Source: an uncultured Rivibacter sp.
Lineage (GTDB): Bacteria > Pseudomonadota > Gammaproteobacteria > Burkholderiales > Burkholderiaceae
Reading direction: 5' to 3'
NCBI GenBank assembly: GCA_946481025.1
Contig: CAMLNA010000038.1
Coordinates: 1-33,267, forward strand
DNA: 33,267 nt
The notes below the pieces were generated by a model. The model saw only the letters and a program-made list of their open reading frames with translations, was not told the DNA's origin and did not search any database. Made by a program: the position numbers and the translations under genes. Positions within the stretch are counted from its first letter, which is position 1. Each line of letters opens with the position of its first letter. Of the stretch, positions 20,448 through 28,694 are shown in pieces.

Positions 20448-21446
20448 ATGAACCCCTATAGCAACTATGGAAACGGCCGCCGGGGCGGCGGCCAGGACGA
20501 CGAACGCCGCTACGGCATGGAAGGCCAGCGGGGCGACCGTTGGCAAGGCCGGCAGGAAAACGAGAGATATGGCCAGGGCGGGCGTGAGCAGGAGCCTGCG
20601 CGCGGCTACGGCGGCCATGAAGACTGGCGCGCCGGCGGCTGGGGTGCCGGAGAAGAACGCGACGACGAGCGCTATGCCGGGCGCGGCCAGGCCGGCGGTG
20701 GCGGCAGCTATGGCTATGGCCGCGGCGCCTATGGCGAGGAAGACTGGACCGGCGGGCGCTCGCCGCGCTACGGCGGCGGTGGCCAGCAGGGCTACAGCGG
20801 CGACTACTACACCGGTCGGCGCGAGATGCTCGAGTCGGGCCGCGAATGGGGCTCGCAGCGCGGCGGCGGTTTCGGCGGCAGCCAGGGCGGGTATGGCGGC
20901 TACGGCGGCGGCCAGGAAGCCTACGGCGGCAGCCAGGGCGGTTATTCGGGCTACGGCGGCCCGCGCGGCGGACAGAGCGGCCGCTCCCAGGGCGGCGGCC
21001 GCTATGGCGGCTACGAAGAGGACGACGGCCGTCGCGAGTCGCAGTGGGGCCGCGGCTACGAAGGCGACCGCGAGCGCCAGCAGCACTTCGACCCTGACTA
21101 CTACCAATGGCGCAGCGAACAGATGCGTTCGCTCGACAACGACTACAACGACTGGCGGCAGGAGCGCTACAAGAAGTTCTCCGACGAGTTCGACCAGTGG
21201 CGCAACCAGCGCCAGCGCGGCAGCACCGGCTCGCAGGGTTCCGGCATGAGCGGCACGCAAGGCGGGTCGAGCGGCGCGGGCAGCCTGGGCGCGGCCGGCA
21301 GCACCAGCGGCGCCGGCAGCTCCGGCGCCTACAGCGGCAGCGAGTCCGACACCGGCAAGTCGTCCACCAGCATCGGTGGCGGCAGCGGCACGTCGGGCAC
21401 GGGCTCTTCGTCATCGGCTTCGTCGTCCGGCCGCAAGTCCAGCTGA
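20448..21446 (+). CDS. Glycine/tyrosine-rich low-complexity protein with C-terminal W-R modules
   Basis: The 332-residue protein starts MNPYSNYGNG, with GGAAAGGA just upstream as ribosome binding site. Residues 1-210 are dominated by Gly, Tyr, Arg, Gln, Glu and Asp, with repeats such as GGSQGGYxGYGG; no signal peptide or membrane segment is present. Residues about 217-257 are ordered-looking and consist of three related units: DYYQWRSEQMRSLDN, DYNDWRQERYKKFSDE and FDQWRNQRQ. The last 75 residues are Ser/Gly-rich. Similar proteins occur in Burkholderiales as hypotheticals. The composition resembles phase-separating or RNA-binding RGG/YG proteins, but function is unknown. It is a single gene with its own terminator. 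Confidence 0.85.
   Translation: MNPYSNYGNGRRGGGQDDERRYGMEGQRGDRWQGRQENERYGQGGREQEPARGYGGHEDWRAGGWGAGEERDDERYAGRGQAGGGGSYGYGRGAYGEEDWTGGRSPRYGGGGQQGYSGDYYTGRREMLESGREWGSQRGGGFGGSQGGYGGYGGGQEAYGGSQGGYSGYGGPRGGQSGRSQGGGRYGGYEEDDGRRESQWGRGYEGDRERQQHFDPDYYQWRSEQMRSLDNDYNDWRQERYKKFSDEFDQWRNQRQRGSTGSQGSGMSGTQGGSSGAGSLGAAGSTSGAGSSGAYSGSESDTGKSSTSIGGGSGTSGTGSSSSASSSGRKSS
20874..20960 (+). repeat. Direct repeat within the Gly/Tyr-rich gene
   Basis: Two 36-base copies (20874-20909 and 20925-20960) with a period of 51 bases encode GGSQGGYGGYGG and GGSQGGYSGYGG. They differ at a few positions and keep the reading frame. Confidence 0.75.
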
Positions 21447-21509
21447 ACGGACATGCTGCGGAAGCACTGAAGCGACCGGCAACCAGCAACCCAACCAGCA
21501 ACCAACAAA

Positions 21510-21533
21510 GGGCGCCTTGCGGCGCCCTTTTTT
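21510..21533 (+). terminator. Intrinsic terminator of the Gly/Tyr-rich gene
   Basis: GGGCGCC (21510-21516) and GGCGCCC (21521-21527) pair around TTGC and are followed by six T. It lies between two convergent genes. On the minus strand the tail is CTTTGTT, so it could weakly serve the dehydrogenase gene too. Confidence 0.93.
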
Positions 21534-21548
21534 CTTTCCCTGAGGGCC

Positions 21549-22922
21549 TCAGCCCGCGCCGCCCACCAGTTCGACCGCCGGCTGCAGCGCCCCGTCCGGC
21601 CGGCCGATCTGGATCACGCGCAGGCCGTGGCGAGACCAATGCAGCGCATCGACCATGTTGCGCCCGTCGAAAACCACCTGGTCGGTCAGCTGCTGCGCCA
21701 CCTTCGACGCGTCCATCTCGCCGAACTCGGGCCACTCGGTGCAGATGGCCAGCGCATCGGCCTGCGCCAGCGCGGCGTCGGCACTGGCACACCAGGTGAC
21801 GGCGCTGCTGTGGCCCAGCAGGGCCGCGGCCTTGGGCGCGGCCACCGGGTCGTAGGCACGCACCTCGGCACCGGCGCCCACGAGCTGGCGCAGCAGCACG
21901 AGGCTGGGGGCTTCGCGCAGGTCGTCGGTGCCGGGCTTGAAGGCCAGGCCCCACAGCGCGATCCGCTTGCCGCGCAGGCCTTCGGGCCCGCCGTAGAAAT
22001 GGCTGATCTTCTCGAACAGGCAGCGGCGCTGGCGCTCGTTGACCTGGTCCACCGCCTGCAGCAACCGCGAAGGCACGCCCAGGTCGCTGGCCATGCGGAT
22101 CATGGCCTTCACGTCCTTCGGGAAACAGGAGCCGCCATAGCCGATGCCTGCATGCAGGAAGTGCGGCCCGATGCGCCGGTCCAGCCCCACGCCCTTGGCC
22201 ACCTGCTCCACGTCGGCCCCCATCAGCTCGGCCAGCGACGCCACCTCGTTGATGAGGCTGATGCGCGCGGCCAGCATCACGTTGGCGGTGTACTTGGTGA
22301 GCTCGGCGCTGCGCGTGTCCATCACCAGCAGCGGGTGGCCGCGCTCGAGCAGCGGTGCATACAGCGCATGCATCAGCTCGGCGTCGGCGCGGTGCGTCAC
22401 GCCGACGATGATGCGGTCGGGGTCGAGGAAGTCCTGCACCGCGCGCCCTTCGCGCAGGAACTCCGGATTGCTCACCACCGGCACCCGCCCGGTCATGCCC
22501 CGCTTGCGCAACTGGTCCTGGAGCGCGGCCTCCAGCCGTTCGCAGGTGCCCACCGGCACGGTCGACTTCACCGCCACGACAGCGGGCTGCTGCAGCTGCT
22601 GGCCGATCGCATGCAACGCGTTCTTCACCGCCCCGAGCTCTGCATCGCCGTTGTGGCCCTGCGGCGTGCCCACGGCCAGCATCACCACGTCGCAGCCCTG
22701 CAGCGCGAGCGACAGGTCGACGGTGAAGCCGAGCTGCCCGCGCGCCTGGTGCACCGCGATCAGCGCGTCGATCTCGGGCTCGTGGAACGGCACCTCGTTC
22801 TGCATGAGCAGCCGCACGCGCTGCGGATCGATGTCGTAGCCGGTGACGCTGTGCCCCAGTTCGGCCAGGCAGACCGCGGTGGACAACCCCACATACCCCA
22901 GGCCCAGGACGGCAACTTGCAT
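21549..22922 (-). CDS. ugd: UDP-glucose 6-dehydrogenase
   Basis: The protein has 457 residues from the ATG at 22922 (MQVAVLGLGYVGLSTAVCLAELGH), the usual Rossmann N-terminus. It oxidises UDP-glucose twice with NAD+ to UDP-glucuronate. Visible marks are VGTPQG, KSTVPVGT, NPEFLREG, ELTKYTANVMLAARIS and the catalytic Cys266 in GYGGSCFPKD. The C-terminal UDP-binding domain starts near WGLAFKPGTDDLREAPS. The gene lies 11 bp after the UDP-glucuronate decarboxylase gene, so the two steps are in one transcript, with the second-step enzyme encoded first. Confidence 0.96.
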   Translation of the reverse strand: MQVAVLGLGYVGLSTAVCLAELGHSVTGYDIDPQRVRLLMQNEVPFHEPEIDALIAVHQARGQLGFTVDLSLALQGCDVVMLAVGTPQGHNGDAELGAVKNALHAIGQQLQQPAVVAVKSTVPVGTCERLEAALQDQLRKRGMTGRVPVVSNPEFLREGRAVQDFLDPDRIIVGVTHRADAELMHALYAPLLERGHPLLVMDTRSAELTKYTANVMLAARISLINEVASLAELMGADVEQVAKGVGLDRRIGPHFLHAGIGYGGSCFPKDVKAMIRMASDLGVPSRLLQAVDQVNERQRRCLFEKISHFYGGPEGLRGKRIALWGLAFKPGTDDLREAPSLVLLRQLVGAGAEVRAYDPVAAPKAAALLGHSSAVTWCASADAALAQADALAICTEWPEFGEMDASKVAQQLTDQVVFDGRNMVDALHWSRHGLRVIQIGRPDGALQPAVELVGGAG

Positions 22923-22933
22923 GGACAACCCGA

Positions 22934-23869
22934 TCAATGAAGGAGGTGACGGAAGTAGTCGATGGTTTCGCGCAGGCCGTCCTCGAGCCGGACCTTCGGC
23001 GCCCAGCCGAGCTGGCGCGTCGCGTGGCGGATGTCCGGGCAGCGCATCTTCGGATCGTCGGCCGGCAGGGCCTGGAACACGATGCGCGAGCGGCTGCCGG
23101 TGAGCCGCAGCACGAGTTCGGCGAGCTCCAGTACCGGCCGGCAATCCGGGTTGCCGAGGTTGAGCGGGCCTTCGATGTCGGCGTCCATCAACAGCAGCAC
23201 GCCTTCGACCAGGTCGTCGACGTAGCAGAAGCTGCGCGTCTGCTCGCCGTTGCCGTAGACGGTGAGGTCCTCGCCGCGCAGCGCCTGGCAGATGAAGTTG
23301 CTCACCACGCGGCCGTCGCCGGGCGCCAGGCGCGGGCCGTAGGTGTTGAAGATGCGCGCGATGCGCACCGCCACGCCGCGCTGCAGGTGGTAGGCGAAAC
23401 ACAGCGTCTCCGCGCAGCGCTTGCCTTCGTCGTAGCAGGCGCGCGGCCCCAGCGGGTTCACGTTGCCGCGGTAGTTCTCGCTCTGCGGGGTGACCTGCGG
23501 GTCGCCGTAGACCTCGCTGGTGGAGGCCTGGAACAGCCGTGCGCCGCGGCGCTGGGCGAGCTCGAGCAGGTGATGCACGCCGAGCACGCTGGTGAGCGTG
23601 GTGTGCACCGGGTCGCGCTGGTAGTGCAGCGGGCTGGCCGGGCATGCCAGGTTGAAGATGCCGTCGACGTCCTCGTCGAGCGGCTGCACCACGTCGTGCT
23701 GCCGCAGGTGAAAGTGCGGCTTGCGCAGCAGGTGGCCCAGGTTGGCCTGAGAGCCGGTGGAGAAGTTGTCGACGGCCAGCACCTCATGGCCGGCCGCCAG
23801 CAGGCGATCGCACAGGTGGCTGCCCAGGAAGCCGGCCCCGCCCGTGACGAGCACCCGTTTCGTCGGCAT
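22934..23869 (-). CDS. uxs: UDP-glucuronate decarboxylase (UDP-xylose synthase), SDR family
   Basis: The 311-residue extended SDR has GAGGAG five to ten bases before its ATG. The NAD-binding loop is [12 protein letters not shown]. Family marks of UDP-xylose synthase are [26 protein letters not shown], the catalytic CYDEGKR (YxxxK) and [10 protein letters not shown] with DGRVVSNFI and [14 protein letters not shown]. It converts UDP-glucuronate to UDP-xylose with recycling of NAD+. With ugd it supplies UDP-glucuronate and UDP-xylose, probably for the glycosyltransferases further right, although MscS and DUF4142 genes stand between. Confidence 0.93.
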   Translation of the reverse strand: MPTKRVLVTGGAGFLGSHLCDRLLAAGHEVLAVDNFSTGSQANLGHLLRKPHFHLRQHDVVQPLDEDVDGIFNLACPASPLHYQRDPVHTTLTSVLGVHHLLELAQRRGARLFQASTSEVYGDPQVTPQSENYRGNVNPLGPRACYDEGKRCAETLCFAYHLQRGVAVRIARIFNTYGPRLAPGDGRVVSNFICQALRGEDLTVYGNGEQTRSFCYVDDLVEGVLLLMDADIEGPLNLGNPDCRPVLELAELVLRLTGSRSRIVFQALPADDPKMRCPDIRHATRQLGWAPKVRLEDGLRETIDYFRHLLH

Positions 23870-23920
23870 GAGGTCTCCTCGTTGTGTTCACTCACGAGAA
23901 GGCAAGCGGTGTTCCGGGCC

Positions 23921-24739
23921 TCAGGCGTTCTTGACCTCGTTCGCGCGCAGCCTTTCGCCGACCGCGAAGTTCAGCTCGCTCAGCACTTCCTGCCGCAAGC
24001 GCTTCTGGGCGCTGAACCACACCGTCAGCTCGAAGTTCATGGCCGCCCCGCCGAGCGACAGCAGCAGCACCGCAGGCTCCGGCTGCTTCACCACGTCGGG
24101 ATGTTCGTGAGCCGCCTCCAGCAGCAACCGCCGCACCAGCGCGATGTCGCTGCCGCCGGCCACGTGCACCGGCACGCGCAGGCGGATCTGGTAGTCCATG
24201 TAGACCAGGTTCACCACGTTGTCGGTGATGAACTTCTGGTTGGGCACCAGGATCGCGATGCTGTCGTTGGTGATGATGGTCGTACGCCGCGCGCCGATCT
24301 CGTGCACCGTGCCTTCCACGCCGGCCACCTCGATGCGGTCGCCCACCTTGATGGGCCGCTCGAACATCACGATCAGCCCGCTGATGAAGTTGCTGATGAT
24401 GTTCTGCAGGCCGAAACCGATGCCCACGCTCACCGCGCCGGCCACCACCGCGAAGGCGGTGAGCTTGATGCCCGCGTTCTGCAGGATCACCGCGATGCCG
24501 ATGATCAGCACGAGGTAATGGACCATGGAGCCGATGGACTGCCGCAGTCCCGCATCGACGTTCGCATGCTGCAGCACCTTCCTCACCGCCCAGCGGTTGA
24601 GCCATGCGGCCACGTAGAACAGCACGACCAGCGCGATCACCAGCTTCACGAACGACCACAGTGTGAAGCTCGCGCCGCCCAGCGTGAACAAATGGATGTC
24701 GAATCGCTGTAATTCGTCGCGTAGGAAGTGCCAATCCAT
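23921..24739 (-). CDS. Small mechanosensitive ion channel, MscS family
   Basis: The protein has 272 residues from the ATG at 24739, with AGAAGG six bases upstream. Three hydrophobic segments occupy about residues 22-45, 65-85 and 90-115. The pore helix is plainly Msc[21 protein letters not shown] followed by [22 protein letters not shown]. The beta domain follows ([26 protein letters not shown]) and a C-terminal alpha/beta domain. It opens under membrane tension on osmotic downshock in the inner membrane. It is the minimal MscS type, without extra N-terminal helices. Confidence 0.94.
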   Translation of the reverse strand: MDWHFLRDELQRFDIHLFTLGGASFTLWSFVKLVIALVVLFYVAAWLNRWAVRKVLQHANVDAGLRQSIGSMVHYLVLIIGIAVILQNAGIKLTAFAVVAGAVSVGIGFGLQNIISNFISGLIVMFERPIKVGDRIEVAGVEGTVHEIGARRTTIITNDSIAILVPNQKFITDNVVNLVYMDYQIRLRVPVHVAGGSDIALVRRLLLEAAHEHPDVVKQPEPAVLLLSLGGAAMNFELTVWFSAQKRLRQEVLSELNFAVGERLRANEVKNA

Positions 24740-24838
24740 CGGGTGCCTTCTTGCTGAGCAGAGGTGGAAGTGAGGAAAACGGGCACGTGTTGTGCCGGAC
24801 GGAAGGTGTCCTGGTCCTGTCGAAAGAAGGAAGACGCC

Positions 24839-25618
24839 ATGCGTTTGCGACGAGAACACCTCACCACCGGCCTGGCCGTGGGTGCCGCGGTCATCGTGAC
24901 CGCACTGGCCACCGGCCTCTGGTCGTTCGGCGACCGCCCCGAGGAACGCGCGGTGGCGCCCAACCCCCCCACCACCACCGACAACCCGCAAGGCTCCGAG
25001 CAGGCGCACGGCAAGGCCGAGGCGCTGGATCCGTCGTCCACCGCCACCGGCTCGGGCATCGGTGGCGGGCTCACCGGCACCTCGCAGGCGAGCGCCGATG
25101 CGCCGCAGCAGGGCACCCTCGGCTCCTCGGGCACGAGCACGCCGCCGGCCAGCACGCTCGGCCTCGCGGACCAGAACTTCGTCACCTCGGCCGCGGCCGC
25201 GGGCCTCTATGAGGTCACCATCGCACGCACCGCGCTGCAGAAGGCCACCGACGTGCAGGTGCGCGCGTTCGCCGACATGCTGGTGCAGCACCATACCGCT
25301 GCGAACGAGCAGCTCAAGGTGCTGGCCGCCAAGAAGGGCCTCGCCCTGCCCACCGAGGTGCCGGCCGGCAAGAAGCCCATGCTCGAGCGGCTCAACACCG
25401 CGCAGGCGCCGCAGTTCGACCGCCAGTTCGTCGAAACGGTCGGCATCGCCGACCACAAGGACGACATCTCGATGTTCGAGCGGGCGGCCCGGGAGGCGCG
25501 CGACCCGGAGATCAAGGCGTTTGCGGAGCGCACCCTGCCCACGCTCAAGGCGCACCTGGCGGCTGCCCAGAGGCTGCCGGTGTCGGCCACGCCGGCCACC
25601 GGCCCGGCCAGCCGCTGA
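24839..25618 (+). CDS. DUF4142 protein with N-terminal signal anchor
   Basis: The protein has 259 residues from the ATG at 24839, with AAGAAGGAAG upstream; earlier in-frame codons from 24764 look unlike a coding start. A hydrophobic segment (about residues 11-30) acts as a signal or anchor, then comes a Gly/Ser/Thr-rich linker to about residue 105. Residues about 108-245 are the DUF4142 helical domain: ADQNFVTSAAAAGLYEVTIARTALQKATDVQVRAFADMLVQHH and a second half with DHKDDISMFERAAREARDPEIKAFAERTLPTL. Such domains are ferritin-like four-helix bundles and periplasmic; no activity is established. It is divergent from the MscS gene with 99 bp between. Confidence 0.88.
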   Translation: MRLRREHLTTGLAVGAAVIVTALATGLWSFGDRPEERAVAPNPPTTTDNPQGSEQAHGKAEALDPSSTATGSGIGGGLTGTSQASADAPQQGTLGSSGTSTPPASTLGLADQNFVTSAAAAGLYEVTIARTALQKATDVQVRAFADMLVQHHTAANEQLKVLAAKKGLALPTEVPAGKKPMLERLNTAQAPQFDRQFVETVGIADHKDDISMFERAAREARDPEIKAFAERTLPTLKAHLAAAQRLPVSATPATGPASR

Positions 25619-25630
25619 CACGGCCGCGCC

Positions 25631-26593
25631 CTACTGCGCCACCGTCCTGAACACCGTCAGCCAGTCGGCCACGAAACGGTCGATGTTGAAGCGCTCCTGC
25701 GCCAGCGCGCGCGCGCCGCGGCCCAGGTGCTGGGCCTCCCCCGGGTCGCGCAACAGTCGCTGCATCGATTCGACCAGCGGCTCGATGCGGGTGTCCACAT
25801 AACCGGATTCGCCGTTGCGGATGACACTCGCGAGCTCGGTGGTGGCAAGGCCCACGATGGGCAGGCCCACCATCATGGCCTCCACGATCGCCAGCCCCAG
25901 GCTGGTGTAGCGGATCGGGTTGAAGAAGAAGCGGTGCTTCGCCATGAACGACGGCAGCTCGTGGTTGGCCACCTCGCCCTGCCCGCCGAGGTGGCGCAGC
26001 CGCTCGGCCCCCATGCCCACCAGCGCGAGCGGCACACGCTGCACCACCTGCTCGTACACGTCGAGTCCGAGGCGGCGGCCGCGCCGGTCGAGGTTGTTGA
26101 CCACCGACACGCCCTGCAGTACTTCGCCGGTGTAGCGCGCGCCGGCGTCGAGCAGGCGCACGCCATGTTCGACCACCCGCACCGGCGTGCAGCCGCTGTC
26201 CCACATGAGCGCGTTGAAGGGGGTCACGTGCACCAGCAGCATGTCCGGGTCGTCGACCCAGTGGCGGGTGTTGGTCGGGTGCTCCTGCGGCGGGTCGTGT
26301 TCGAGGTAGACGGCCGGCAGTCGCTGCTGCGCGGGCGAGAGCAGCTGGTGACGCTCGCGGTCCCAGGCATCGCGCGACTGGTAGAGCACCACGTCGAACT
26401 CGGCGTCTCGCACCGCGTCGGTCATCACTTCGAAGACGTTGCCGCCCCAGGGCAGCGTGCCGCTGCGCCCGGCATGGTGCGGGCCGCGCGCAGCATCGGT
26501 CACGAGGTAGAAGTCATGCGGCACCTGGGTGAGGTAGTACAGGTAGTTGCCGTGCACGTGCCAGGTGAGCACGCGCAGCCTTCTAGTGGACAT
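25631..26593 (-). CDS. Glycosyltransferase, GT4-like
   Basis: The protein has 320 residues, short for GT4. The N-terminal half has an unusual start, RVLTWHVHGNYLYYLTQVPHDFYLVT, and VVLYQSRDAWDRERHQLLS. The C-terminal half has the retaining glycosyltransferase donor pattern: SLGLAIVEAMMVGLPIVGLATTELASVI and NGESGYVDT, then the helical tail found in GT4. Donor and acceptor are unknown. It is the last gene of the leftward operon; its first 11 bases overlap the end of the GT9 gene. The DUF4142 gene stop lies only 12 bp away on the other strand. Confidence 0.82.
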   Translation of the reverse strand: MSTRRLRVLTWHVHGNYLYYLTQVPHDFYLVTDAARGPHHAGRSGTLPWGGNVFEVMTDAVRDAEFDVVLYQSRDAWDRERHQLLSPAQQRLPAVYLEHDPPQEHPTNTRHWVDDPDMLLVHVTPFNALMWDSGCTPVRVVEHGVRLLDAGARYTGEVLQGVSVVNNLDRRGRRLGLDVYEQVVQRVPLALVGMGAERLRHLGGQGEVANHELPSFMAKHRFFFNPIRYTSLGLAIVEAMMVGLPIVGLATTELASVIRNGESGYVDTRIEPLVESMQRLLRDPGEAQHLGRGARALAQERFNIDRFVADWLTVFRTVAQ

Positions 26594-27707
26594 GGGTCAC
26601 TCCGCAGGCAAGTTGAAGCAGCGCGGCATGCGCCACCTGCTCGGGTGTGACGGCCCGTGCGCATTCGTGCGCGGTGGGGCAGCTTTCGTGAGCGCAGGGC
26701 CGGCAGTGCAGGTCGTGCCAGAGCACGTGGTGGCGGTCGTGGTCCAGCGGCGCCCAGCGCGACACGTCGGCGCCGCAGCTCACCACCACGCTGCGCGTGC
26801 CGAGCGCCGCGGCGATGTGCGACACCGAGGTGTCGTTGCACACCAGCAAGGCGGCACCCTCGATGAGTGCGCCCAGCTCCCACAGGCTGGTGCGGCCCAT
26901 CATGTCGATGCTGCGGTGGTGCATGGCCGCCTGCAATTCCTGGCCGATGGCGCGTTCGCCCTCGGTGCCGGTCAGCACCACCGGCCAGCCCTGGGCCGCC
27001 AGCCGGTCGGCCACCGCCGCGAAACGGCTGGCCGGCCAGCGCCGCGAGCGCAGCTGGGCGCCGGGATGCACGCAGACGTAGCCGCCCCACGGCGCGCGCC
27101 CGTCGGGCCAACGCTGCGACAGGCTGGCGCGGTCGGCCTCACGCAAGGGGAACTCGAGCGCATCGCCCATGCGTTGCAGACCCAGCGCATCGACAACATG
27201 CTGAAGCCGCTCGATCTCGTGACCCGCCTGCGGCCACCGGGCAAACAGCGCCGGCTCGGGACAATAGCCGCCGGGCGCCACGAAGCCCGCCAGGTGGCGC
27301 GCGCCGCAGCAGGCGGCGATCGGGTTGCTCAGCTCGCCGCTGCCATGCAGCTGCACCAGCAGGTCGAACCGGCGCTGCTGCGCGTCCTTGAAGAACTGCG
27401 GCAGCGCCTGCACCTGCGGTGCCGCTTCGGGTAGGCCGGGAAAGCCGGGAAAGGCCAGGAAGTCGTCCACGCCCGACAGGCGACTGGCCAGCTCCCGCGC
27501 CCAAGGCAGGCCGATGAGCGTGAACCGCGCCTGCGGATAGGCCGCGCGCAGCGCCCGCAAGGCCGGCACGGCGCACAGCATGTCGCCCAGCATCAACGCG
27601 CGGAACACGCCGAGGCGGAACACCTCGTCCGCCGGCAGTGCCGGCGCCTGCGCCGCCCGCACGAAGGCCCGCGTGGTGGGGCGCTGGAGCGAAGTGGCGG
27701 CCGGCAC
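26583..27707 (-). CDS. Glycosyltransferase family 9 protein (heptosyltransferase-like)
   Basis: The protein has 374 residues from a GTG at 27707. GT9 marks are LGVFRALMLGDMLCAVPALRALRAAYP at the N-terminus and, in the donor domain, YVCVHPGAQLRSRRWP, VVLTGTEGE and LLVCNDTSVSHIAAALGT. A four-cysteine cluster (CRPCAHESC...C) sits near the C-terminus, as in many GT9 enzymes. Family members move heptose from ADP-heptose to lipid A core or related glycans, but specificity here is open. It follows the GT2 gene by six bases and overlaps the GT4-like gene. Confidence 0.88.
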   Translation of the reverse strand: MPAATSLQRPTTRAFVRAAQAPALPADEVFRLGVFRALMLGDMLCAVPALRALRAAYPQARFTLIGLPWARELASRLSGVDDFLAFPGFPGLPEAAPQVQALPQFFKDAQQRRFDLLVQLHGSGELSNPIAACCGARHLAGFVAPGGYCPEPALFARWPQAGHEIERLQHVVDALGLQRMGDALEFPLREADRASLSQRWPDGRAPWGGYVCVHPGAQLRSRRWPASRFAAVADRLAAQGWPVVLTGTEGERAIGQELQAAMHHRSIDMMGRTSLWELGALIEGAALLVCNDTSVSHIAAALGTRSVVVSCGADVSRWAPLDHDRHHVLWHDLHCRPCAHESCPTAHECARAVTPEQVAHAALLQLACGVTHVH

Positions 27708-27713
27708 GCGTGC

Positions 27714-28694
27714 CTACAAGTACAGGACGCGGAAGCGGATCGAACCCGCCAGCCGCCAGTAGACGGAAAGGAACGGGATGGCCGCCGAGGTGACCACCAT
27801 CTCGGCCACGTGCGCGGGCGCATGGGACGTTCCCTTCAATCGCTCGTGGGCGAAGTCCACGATGCCGGCCAGCGCGGCCAGCAGCAGCAGCGCGGCCCAC
27901 ATGGACGCGCCGGCCAGCGCGGCCACGCCGGACCCCAGCGCGGCCGCCACGATGAAGTAGTAGCGCCAGGGCGGGCGCCGCCGCACCACCTGGCGGAATC
28001 GCTGCGGGTGCAGCTTGTAGAGCAGCGCGTCGAAGTAGGCATTGGCCTGCTGCGACAGGCTCACGCCCCAGGGCGCCTTGCGCGCCGGGTGCACCACCAC
28101 GGCCTGCGGCGCCTGGGCCACCGGCCCCACCAGCTCTGTGAGGCGGAAGTACAGGTCGGTGTCTTCGCGCCAGGCGCGGCGGAAGCGCTCGTCGAAACCC
28201 TGTATGGCTTCGAGCGCATCGCGCCGGACCAGGCAGTTGGCCGTCACGAAGCCGGCACGCTCGAGGCCCTTCGTGTTCTTTTCATGGTCGGTGGGCGAAT
28301 CGGGCAGGGGCACGACGACCCGGCCCCACACGGCGGCCAGGTCGTCCCGCGCCATCGCCTGCAGGCCGTTCCAAAGCCAGTCGCGGTCGGGCACGGTGTC
28401 GTCATCGGTGAAGGCGACGATGGGCGCCGCGGCGAAGCGCCAGCCCCGGTTGCGTGCACCCGCGGGGCCTTGCGTGTCGGGCGCGGTGAGGTAATGCAGC
28501 GCCGGCACGCCCCGGGTGATGGAAGCCAGCCCTTCCACGAGGTAGCGCGTCTCGGGCGTGGGGGCGTCGTCCACCACGACGATCTCGTAGGCGGTGGGCA
28601 CCAGGCTTTGGGCCAGCAGCGCCTCGAGGCAGCGCCGCAGCAGGTCGGGGCGCTTGTAGGTGGGCACGACCACCGATACCTGCAGCTTCAGCAT
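27714..28694 (-). CDS. Glycosyltransferase family 2 protein
   Basis: The protein has 326 residues from the ATG at 28694, which overlaps the carbamoyltransferase stop by one base (TGATG). The GT2 fold is clear: VSVVVPTYKRPDLLRRCLEALL, EIVVVDDAPT, GPAGARNRGWRFA, the metal-binding VAFTDDDTVP, and FDERFRRAWREDTDLYFRL carrying the ED catalytic-base motif. Hydrophobic stretches near the C-terminus (about 245-280 and 300-315) suggest membrane attachment. It transfers an unidentified sugar in the same pathway as its neighbours. Confidence 0.92.
   Translation of the reverse strand: MLKLQVSVVVPTYKRPDLLRRCLEALLAQSLVPTAYEIVVVDDAPTPETRYLVEGLASITRGVPALHYLTAPDTQGPAGARNRGWRFAAAPIVAFTDDDTVPDRDWLWNGLQAMARDDLAAVWGRVVVPLPDSPTDHEKNTKGLERAGFVTANCLVRRDALEAIQGFDERFRRAWREDTDLYFRLTELVGPVAQAPQAVVVHPARKAPWGVSLSQQANAYFDALLYKLHPQRFRQVVRRRPPWRYYFIVAAALGSGVAALAGASMWAALLLLAALAGIVDFAHERLKGTSHAPAHVAEMVVTSAAIPFLSVYWRLAGSIRFRVLYL

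Noticed and set aside
20304..21260. Ala/Val-rich minus-strand frame that looks like a membrane protein
   Set aside because: It is the complement of the Gly/Tyr-rich repeat gene; GGC/GCC codons read backwards give Ala and Val runs. The plus frame has a ribosome binding site, W-R modules and a terminator.
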